Source: Pseudalkalibacillus sp. SCS-8
GTDB taxonomy: Bacteria > Bacillota > Bacilli > Bacillales > Fictibacillaceae
Length of the DNA stretch: 64,000 nucleotides
Direction of reading: 5' to 3'
NCBI RefSeq assembly: GCF_040126055.1
Contig: NZ_CP143541.1
Span: forward strand, 3,100,001 to 3,164,000
Shown: one piece after another, positions 57,764 through 64,000 of the stretch
Numbering within the stretch: position 1 is the first letter of the stretch
Layout: every line of letters begins with the position of its first letter
Translations under genes and position numbers: made by a program
The notes under the pieces: generated by a model
What the model saw: only the letters and a program-made list of their open reading frames with translations
Databases searched by the model: none
What the model was told of the DNA's origin: nothing

Positions 57764-59695
57764 TCATCCTTTCAACAGTCGTAAACTATTCAGGATGACG
57801 AGGATTGTGCTACCTTCATGGCCGATGACACCCATAGGCAAGTCGATCACCTGGATGAAGTTTGAGGCAATCAAGGTCATGATGACGATGACCGAGAAAA
57901 CAAGGTTTTGCTTGATGATGCGGGTCATTTTACGAGATAGCTTCAACACCTCTGGCAGCCTTGAAAGCTGATCGTTCATCAGCACCACATCGGCTGTTTC
58001 CAATGCGACATCCGTGCCTTGCCCCATGGCGATTCCAATGTCTGCCGTTGCAAGTGCAGGTGCGTCATTGATCCCGTCTCCTACCATTCCCACATTTCCG
58101 TATTCTTCTTTTAACCGACGAACCTGGACGACTTTTTCTTCAGGCAAACATTCTGAAATAAAAGAGTCGATTCCAGCTTCATCAGCTAATGCTCGGGCTG
58201 TCGCTTCACTATCACCCGTCAACATGATGGTCGTGACCCCAAGATCTCTCAATTCAGAAATCACCTGTTTGCTGTCCTCTCGAATACGGTCCTTTATCGC
58301 AAATACAGCTGCAATTCCTTGACCATCATCCGCGTATACAAGGGTTTTCCCTTCACTGATCCATTTCTGTGTTTGATATTGATGAAACTCCTCCAGTTCA
58401 TCACCGACAAACGATTTCTTACCGATTATCCAGTCCGTTCCTTGAAAGCTGCCTTTAACGCCATTCCCAGCAACCGTTTCGACAGTCTCTGGTACCGACA
58501 ATGGAATTGCCCGCTCTTGAGCAGACGTGACGAACGCCTCTGCCAGCGGATGATTGGAATGGGATTCAATGGAGGCAACCGCCTGCCATACGTATTCCTC
58601 ATCCAAATCGTCTCTCACCAGGTAGTCGGTGACCTCGGCCTTACCAATCGTAAGCGTACCCGTTTTATCAAACGCGATTGCGTCCAGCTTCGCGAGATGG
58701 GTAAGATGGTTTCCTCCTTTTAAAAGAACACCCTTCCGCGCCCCATTCGACAACGTCGATAAAACAGCTGGCGCAATAGACGCCATCACTGCACATGGCG
58801 AAGCGACGACCAACAAAATCATCGCCCGGTAAAACGTCTCCGTCCAGCTCCATCCCAAAACGTAATGGGGCAGAAACATCATGAAACCGACAACTAAGAG
58901 GACAAGGTTCACATAAATTCCTTCGAACCGCTCAATGAACTGCTGAGATTCCGATTTTTCATTTTGCGCTGTTTGAACGAGATCGACAATCCGTTGAAAA
59001 ACGGTATCCTTGCTTGAGCGAGTAACACAAACTGTAATTGTGCCGCTATCGTTGACCGTTCCTGTAAAAACATCATCGCCGATTTCTTTATGGACTGGTA
59101 GTGATTCGCCGGTAATCGTTGATTGATCAACGGTTGTCGTCCCTTTTTCAACAACCCCATCCGCTGGGATCTGGTCGCCTGGTCTCACAAGTATTCGATC
59201 ATCTACACGCAATGCTTCCGCCATCACCTCTACCAACTGGTTATCCCGAATTTGTAACGCAGTCGAGGGTTTTAAATTCAACAAGGAGGTAATCGTCTTT
59301 CTGCTTTTATTCAACGTGTAGGTTTCCAATGCACCACTGATTGAAAAGATGAAAATCAACAACGCACCTTCAAGCCAATATCCGATGATCGCTGAACCGA
59401 TTGCCGCAAAAACCATCAACAGCTCCACGTTCAGCTTCTTCTCTTCAATCGTCTCGAGAATCCCTTCCTTCGCCTTCGCGAATCCTCCGATCAAATAGGC
59501 AAGCACGAAAAAGGTGACTGAAGCATAAACCATATTCTGATTGGATAAAAACCATCCTGTCATAATCAATATGCCGCTTAGAAGTGCCGCCATCAATTCC
59601 CAATGCTCTTGAAACACGGTTTTCATTTTAGATGCACGAACGTTTTCAGGACTTTCACTAATTTGCTCTGAATAGACCAACTTCTCTTCCATCAC
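57764..59695 (-). CDS. P1B-4-type metal-efflux ATPase, PfeT/ZosA-like
   Basis: The 643-residue heavy-metal ATPase has no N-terminal CxxC metal domain. Visible are the actuator 'STITGESLPVHKEIGD', the metal-site SPC in 'VVASPCAVMAS', the phosphorylated Asp in 'DKTGTLT', 'SHSNHPLAEAF', and the hinge 'VGMVGDGINDAPAL'. The last span has HEGST; SPC together with HEGxT defines P1B-4 pumps such as PfeT (ZosA) of B. subtilis, exporters of Fe(II), and CoaT. The start is GTG at 59695 or ATG at 59692, behind AAGGAG. Confidence 0.88.
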   Translation of the reverse strand: MMEEKLVYSEQISESPENVRASKMKTVFQEHWELMAALLSGILIMTGWFLSNQNMVYASVTFFVLAYLIGGFAKAKEGILETIEEKKLNVELLMVFAAIGSAIIGYWLEGALLIFIFSISGALETYTLNKSRKTITSLLNLKPSTALQIRDNQLVEVMAEALRVDDRILVRPGDQIPADGVVEKGTTTVDQSTITGESLPVHKEIGDDVFTGTVNDSGTITVCVTRSSKDTVFQRIVDLVQTAQNEKSESQQFIERFEGIYVNLVLLVVGFMMFLPHYVLGWSWTETFYRAMILLVVASPCAVMASIAPAVLSTLSNGARKGVLLKGGNHLTHLAKLDAIAFDKTGTLTIGKAEVTDYLVRDDLDEEYVWQAVASIESHSNHPLAEAFVTSAQERAIPLSVPETVETVAGNGVKGSFQGTDWIIGKKSFVGDELEEFHQYQTQKWISEGKTLVYADDGQGIAAVFAIKDRIREDSKQVISELRDLGVTTIMLTGDSEATARALADEAGIDSFISECLPEEKVVQVRRLKEEYGNVGMVGDGINDAPALATADIGIAMGQGTDVALETADVVLMNDQLSRLPEVLKLSRKMTRIIKQNLVFSVIVIMTLIASNFIQVIDLPMGVIGHEGSTILVILNSLRLLKG

Positions 59696-59897
59696 ATTTG
59701 GAACTCCTTCCTAAATGAGAATGAAAACTAACCTCATTACCGCTCTGAAAATACAAGAGCTGCCAACGGTAGAACGTTGACAGCAATCTGAAGTCGTTGT
59801 TTAATCTATTCGTTTTTATTTAAAATGGTTCCAAAAATAAAATGATTTTAATCAGTATATCACCTTTTTGCCAATATTGAAAACATTCATTTTACAT

Positions 59898-59934
59898 AAA
59901 AAAGCAGCTGAAAAATCAGCTGCTATTTTTTATT
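59898..59934 (-). terminator. yvlD operon terminator
   Basis: AGCAGCTGA and TCAGCTGCT form a stem on the minus strand followed by six T. It overlaps the last codons of yvlD. Confidence 0.85.
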
Positions 59935-60285
59935 CAAAGGTCTGACAATCAAATTATTGATCAAAAGGTTCAGGATCGAAATGATGACGGCTGCAAGAAT
60001 GGCCATTCCAAAACTGGTGATGACGAATGCATCCCCCATCAACCATTGCGTCAGCATAAGCGTGATCGCATTGATGACAAATAAGAAAAGGCCCAAACTC
60101 AACACGGTTACCGGCAAAGTCAGGATAACCAGGATCGGTTTTACAATCGCATTCATGATTGATAATAAGATACTTGCGATAATGGCTGCGCCCACGCCGG
60201 ATAAAAAGAACGATTCAGTGAAATATCCAGATACGACCATTAGAACGACAGTATTGACGAGTAGTGAAATGATCCAGCTTCTCAA
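59923..60285 (-). CDS. yvlD: YvlD-like four-span membrane protein
   Basis: The 120-residue protein has four membrane spans with 'SIMNAIVKPILVILTLPVTVLSLGLFLFVINAITL', the core of the phage-holin superfamily IV / YvlD family. In B. subtilis it belongs to the yvlABCD operon, which responds to cell-envelope stress. It follows yvlB by 12 bp. Confidence 0.88.
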   Translation of the reverse strand: MRSWIISLLVNTVVLMVVSGYFTESFFLSGVGAAIIASILLSIMNAIVKPILVILTLPVTVLSLGLFLFVINAITLMLTQWLMGDAFVITSFGMAILAAVIISILNLLINNLIVRPLNKK

Positions 60286-60297
60286 TGAGCACCCTCC

Positions 60298-61440
60298 TTA
60301 TCTTTTCGCGATTGAAATGGAACCAGTTTTCGCCTCTGCTTCAATTTTGAACGTTGTCGCCGCTTCTTCATTCGAGATGAATTCCATCTCTTTCTGCACA
60401 ACGTCCTTACTTTCTTTGTTCATCTTCACCTTATCAAGATAACAGTTCAAGCTGCCGATCGTCGCTTTCAGATTTCCGTCGATTCTTAACGTTTCAGGCA
60501 CAAGTAACTCGATTTTGCCTGCAACGGTCTTAAAAGAAGCATTCCCAGGAATTGCTTCATCTAATACAAACATAATCGATCCATTCAACGTTTCTGCTTC
60601 CGCTCGCTCATAACGTCCATTCATACGGATTGCCCCGTTCAGGGTTTCAAGCTCGACCTTCTTCCAGTCGCTGTTTTCGAGTTTGATCTTTCCATTAGAG
60701 GTTGAAACATGAAGGGTCTTTCCTTCTACCCGATCAAGTGAAACAGCGCCATTGGACGTGCGAACAGTCATCGCCTCCGTTTGGATATCATTAAGAGATA
60801 TGGCTCCGTTCGAGGTCCGGAGCTGAACCTCTTCATACAGCTTGGTCGGGATATACATATGTGCTTGGACCTTCATCCGATTTTCGTCCACCATCATTTG
60901 GAGCTCCCCAGATTCCAAAGCGAAATGGACATTTTTCATAAAATACGATTTCGCATCCTCTACAGTCTGCGTGCGGAAAACGGATGCTCGACACTCTACA
61001 CGTACACTTTGCTCCTCCCAAGGATGAAGCTTGATTCCACCATTTGTAATGTGGACCTTGACCCGATTGATATCGACGTCATTTTCCTGGAAGACATGAT
61101 CGACTTCAATCGATTGACCGAAGTTGAAATCGAAGTCGGAATCCTTGAGCTTAGTGACAACCCTGTCGATTAAGCTGGAAAACCTGCTGATGGTCGACTC
61201 GCTTTTCTTACCCGTTGTGTTTTGCTCCTGATTCGCCTGTTTCGCATTTTCTTCGGTTTTACTTTGTGCATGTGATGTATGTGATGCTTGCTGACTATCA
61301 GGTTCTTCTTGTGTTTCACTGCTGTTATTCACCTTAAGTGAGTCTGTATTTTCCCCGATCGCCTTCAACAGTTCCACGGCTTCACTCGTTGTAATTCTTC
61401 CTTCATCAAGCATTTTCAGAATCATTTTTCTTTCTTCCAT
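60298..61440 (-). CDS. yvlB: DUF4097 protein YvlB
   Basis: The 380-residue protein starts with a short helical 'KMLDEGRITTSEAVELLKAIG' module shared by YvlB proteins. A low-complexity linker (about 35-75) follows, then a right-handed beta-helix-like DUF4097 domain with repeats of 'LRTSNGAISLNDIQT', 'VRTSNGAVSLDRVEG' and 'VSTSNGKIKLENSD'. It probably acts as a cytoplasmic or membrane-associated envelope-stress protein. Confidence 0.88.
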   Translation of the reverse strand: MEERKMILKMLDEGRITTSEAVELLKAIGENTDSLKVNNSSETQEEPDSQQASHTSHAQSKTEENAKQANQEQNTTGKKSESTISRFSSLIDRVVTKLKDSDFDFNFGQSIEVDHVFQENDVDINRVKVHITNGGIKLHPWEEQSVRVECRASVFRTQTVEDAKSYFMKNVHFALESGELQMMVDENRMKVQAHMYIPTKLYEEVQLRTSNGAISLNDIQTEAMTVRTSNGAVSLDRVEGKTLHVSTSNGKIKLENSDWKKVELETLNGAIRMNGRYERAEAETLNGSIMFVLDEAIPGNASFKTVAGKIELLVPETLRIDGNLKATIGSLNCYLDKVKMNKESKDVVQKEMEFISNEEAATTFKIEAEAKTGSISIAKR

Positions 61441-61457
61441 GTATGGTCGGCCCCCTT

Positions 61458-61778
61458 CTATTTCTCTAATAATACGTGGATTCCCCTCACCACATTCCAG
61501 ATAATGAGCACAATTGCGGTTCCTCCGAACAAAACGATATAGGAAATGGACAATACATTGAGCAATTGCCCCGATTCGAAAAAGAGAATGGAGAGCAACG
61601 CTAATGCGATGATTGGAATAAGGTGTGTCGTTATTGCCTTTCGGGCATGCTTCTTCACCTCTAGATGATCATTGAACAAGTAGATCATGAAAGGAACAAG
61701 GAAAGGAGCAAAGACGATGCTTAAATAGCTAAGGGATGAGATGAATTTATACGATGATGACACCTGGTACTCCTCCAT
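61458..61778 (-). CDS. DUF4870-like membrane protein
   Basis: The 106-residue protein has three membrane spans with 'SYLSIVFAPFLVPFMIYLF' and 'VKKHARKAITTHL', the usual DUF4870 core where a basic patch follows the first helix. It lies 17 bp before yvlB, replacing yvlA/yvlC of B. subtilis. The function is unknown. Confidence 0.75.
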   Translation of the reverse strand: MEEYQVSSSYKFISSLSYLSIVFAPFLVPFMIYLFNDHLEVKKHARKAITTHLIPIIALALLSILFFESGQLLNVLSISYIVLFGGTAIVLIIWNVVRGIHVLLEK

Positions 61779-61870
61779 TCAAAATGTATGCAGTGCAAGC
61801 GGTATTACCATGGTATGTAATGAACCAAGTCAGGATTCGACTGCTCAATCACTCTACTTCATTCGACATA

Positions 61871-61912
61871 AAAAATAAAAAGCCTTCTAAGCGTCATAAT
61901 CTTAGAAGACTT
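61871..61912 (-). terminator. uvrA terminator
   Basis: AGTCTTCTAAG and CTTAGAAGGCT form a stem on the minus strand followed by TTTTTATTTTTT, just after uvrA. Confidence 0.85.
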
Positions 61913-61919
61913 TCATTTC

Positions 61920-64000
61920 TTACTTGCTGACCGCTTCTTTTTTCGCTTCCATTCGTTTACGTTCACGTTGGAGGATAGGTTTCAAGTATTTTCCGGTGTA
62001 TGATTCGGGCGTTTCAGCAATCTGTTCAGGTGTTCCAGTTCCAACAATCGATCCGCCTTTATCTCCACCTTCCGGACCAAGGTCGATGATATGATCGACC
62101 GCCTTGATGACATCAAGGTTATGCTCGATGACCAGTACAGAATCCCCGTTCTCGACAAGTCGCTGGAGTACCTTCAAGAGACGTGAAATGTCATGAACAT
62201 GAAGGCCTGTCGTCGGTTCATCAAGGATGTACAACGTTTTACCAGTCGAGCGTTTGTGAAGCTGGGATGCAAGCTTGACACGCTGCGCTTCCCCTCCGGA
62301 AATCGTCGTCGATGATTGACCGAGCTTGATGTAGCCAAGTCCAACATCCATCATCGTCTGGATCTTCCGCTTGATCTTCGGGATGTTCGCAAAGAATTCG
62401 ACTGCTTCTTCAACCGTCAATTCCAAAATGTCCGCAATATTCTTCCCTTTGTATTTCACCTCGAGGGTCTCACGGTTATAACGCTTCCCATGACACACTT
62501 CACAAGGGACATACACATCCGGCAGGAAATGCATCTCGATTTTGATGATACCGTCGCCTCGGCATGCTTCACAGCGGCCGCCTTTGACGTTGAAGGAGAA
62601 CCGGCCCTTTTTGTAGCCGCGAACCTTCGCTTCATTCGTTTGCGCGAACACGTCACGTATATCATCGAATACACCGATATAGGTTGCAGGATTGGAACGC
62701 GGTGTCCGTCCGATCGGAGACTGGTCGATATCAATTACCTTGTCGATATGATCGAGACCCTCGATTTTCTTATGCTCACCAGGCTTTTCCTTCGCCCGGT
62801 GCAGCTTTAATGCAAGTGATTTATAAAGGATTTCATTAATCAAGGTACTTTTCCCTGATCCAGAAACACCTGTCACGCCTGTAAATACTCCAAGAGGGAT
62901 ATCAACCGTTACATTTTTCAGGTTGTTTTCGGTCGCGCCTTTGATTGTCAGCTTTCGTCCGTCCGATTTCCTGCGTTCAGCTGGTAATGGGATGAACTTT
63001 TTACCAGACAAGTATTGGCCTGTTAACGAGTTTTCATCATCCATGAGCTCTTGAGGGGAGCCTTGTGCGGTAATCTGCCCGCCATGCGCCCCGGCTCCTG
63101 GTCCAATATCAATCAGGTAATCGGCGGCAAGCATCGTGTCTTCATCGTGCTCGACGACAATCAACGTATTCCCTAAGCTACGCATTTCTTCGAGGGTATT
63201 GATCAACCGGTCATTATCCCGTTGATGAAGCCCGATCGAAGGCTCATCCAGGATATAAAGGACACCTGTAAGCCGTGAACCGACTTGAGTCGCGAGACGA
63301 ATCCGTTGTGCCTCTCCGCCGGACAATGTCCCAGCTGAACGGCTCAGCGTCAAGTAATCCAAGCCGACGTTCACAAGGAATCCTAAACGATCATTGATTT
63401 CCCTCAGGATGAGTCGTCCGATTTGCAGTTCTTTTTCGGTCAGTTCCAGTCCGTTGAAAAATGCAGCGGCATCCTTTACGGACATATCTGTAATGTGCCC
63501 GATATGGTGCTCACGGATCTGGACAGCAAGTGCTTCCGGCTTCAAACGGTGTCCATCACAAGTTGGACAAGCCTTTTGCGCCATGTAGCCTTCCATTTGC
63601 TCACGGATATAATCGGAGCTTGTCTCACGATAACGTCGCTTAATATTGTTCACGACACCTTCAAAGAGGATGTTGTTCTCCCTCACTTGACCAAAGTCGT
63701 TTTCGTAGCGGAAGTACACCTTTTCCTTGCCGCTACCGTAAAGGATTTTATCCAATTTGGTTTTCGGCAGATCTTTGACTGGTACATCCATATCAATGCC
63801 GTAATGGTCACATACACTTTTCAATAACTGGGGGTAATATTGCGAGCTTTGCGGCTCCCAAGGCGCAATGGCATGCTCTTTTAAGGAGCGGTCCCAATCC
63901 GGAATGATCAGATCGAGATCGACCTCCAGCTTCGTTCCGAGTCCATCACAGCTTGAACAAGCACCAAACGGACTGTTGAATGAGAACAAACGCGGTTCAA
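61920..64000 (-). CDS. uvrA: Excinuclease ABC subunit A (3' part)
   Basis: The reading frame is open at the window edge, so the first quarter of the gene lies beyond 64000; about 693 codons are present. UvrA is the damage-scanning ATPase of nucleotide excision repair. Visible are two ABC signatures ('[16 protein letters not shown]' and '[16 protein letters not shown]'), the second Walker A '[11 protein letters not shown]', the Walker B segments '[15 protein letters not shown]' and '[15 protein letters not shown]', and the zinc finger 'CEACRGDG...CEVCHGKR'. The partner uvrB would normally lie just upstream. Confidence 0.97.
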   Translation of the reverse strand, partial: EPRLFSFNSPFGACSSCDGLGTKLEVDLDLIIPDWDRSLKEHAIAPWEPQSSQYYPQLLKSVCDHYGIDMDVPVKDLPKTKLDKILYGSGKEKVYFRYENDFGQVRENNILFEGVVNNIKRRYRETSSDYIREQMEGYMAQKACPTCDGHRLKPEALAVQIREHHIGHITDMSVKDAAAFFNGLELTEKELQIGRLILREINDRLGFLVNVGLDYLTLSRSAGTLSGGEAQRIRLATQVGSRLTGVLYILDEPSIGLHQRDNDRLINTLEEMRSLGNTLIVVEHDEDTMLAADYLIDIGPGAGAHGGQITAQGSPQELMDDENSLTGQYLSGKKFIPLPAERRKSDGRKLTIKGATENNLKNVTVDIPLGVFTGVTGVSGSGKSTLINEILYKSLALKLHRAKEKPGEHKKIEGLDHIDKVIDIDQSPIGRTPRSNPATYIGVFDDIRDVFAQTNEAKVRGYKKGRFSFNVKGGRCEACRGDGIIKIEMHFLPDVYVPCEVCHGKRYNRETLEVKYKGKNIADILELTVEEAVEFFANIPKIKRKIQTMMDVGLGYIKLGQSSTTISGGEAQRVKLASQLHKRSTGKTLYILDEPTTGLHVHDISRLLKVLQRLVENGDSVLVIEHNLDVIKAVDHIIDLGPEGGDKGGSIVGTGTPEQIAETPESYTGKYLKPILQRERKRMEAKKEAVSK

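Noticed and set aside
59696..59740. Fur or PerR box upstream of the metal ATPase
   Set aside because: The best stretch (TGAGAATGAAAACTA) matches only about 9 of 14 positions of a 7-1-7 box, too weak to claim, although PfeT-like pumps are known to be controlled this way.

Overview
The window is a chromosomal segment from a low-to-mid GC Gram-positive spore former of the Bacillaceae. The basis is gene order and content: the run uvrA, yvlBD, hprK-lgt-yvoD-ppaX-yvoF, hisZGDBHAFI, a TPR protein, trxB, yvcI-rapZ-yvcK-whiA-crh, clpP, sigL, cggR-gapA-pgk-tpiA-gpmI-eno, secG, estB-rnr-smpB-ssrA follows the Bacillus subtilis order closely. No species name can be read from the sequence. An alkaliphilic or halotolerant relative of Bacillus is plausible, but that is inference.

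Layout. 1-13.2 kb is accessory: Nudix, VOC, GNAT, HIT and HAD enzymes, small membrane proteins, lipoproteins, a yndG-yndH-yndJ-like operon, a TetR regulator, and a rhodanese pair behind two CsoR/CstR-type operators. 13.3-19.5 kb is the ribosome-rescue and RNA-decay cluster (ssrA, smpB, rnr), followed by two esterases and secG. 19.7-28.3 kb holds uvsE and the complete lower-glycolysis operon under CggR. 28.4-37.7 kb carries sigL, a cupredoxin lipoprotein, an LCP protein, clpP with a CtsR box, a phenylalanine hydroxylase behind a T-box, a PilZ protein and catE. 37.8-43 kb is crh-whiA-yvcK-rapZ-yvcI and trxB. 45-51.6 kb is the complete histidine operon. 52-57 kb is the ppaX-lgt-hprK cluster. 57.7-64 kb has a P1B-4 metal ATPase, yvlD/yvlB genes and most of uvrA.

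The most notable region is ssrA (13.3-14.5 kb). The tmRNA gene is interrupted inside the T-loop of its tRNA-like domain by a 292-nt sequence with group I intron core elements. Removing it restores a perfect 7-nt T-loop. About 50 bp beyond the intron end, on the opposite strand and outside the intron, lies a gene for a single-motif LAGLIDADG homing endonuclease. Between its -10 box and its ribosome binding site is a 13/14 match to the Bacillus LexA (SOS) box. Together this looks like an intron plus a detached, damage-inducible homing endonuclease.

A second theme is interspersed repeats. One is a family of MITE-like elements with GGCTCTGTTA/TAACAGAGCC ends. Members sit in the untranslated leaders of both the his operon and the T-box-controlled phenylalanine hydroxylase gene, and one member supplies the stop codon of a third gene. 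Others are many GTGCCTGACAC hairpin repeats and three kinds of intergenic tandem array, including a regular 52-bp array. All similarity statements come from reading the sequence and from knowledge of families; no database search was run.
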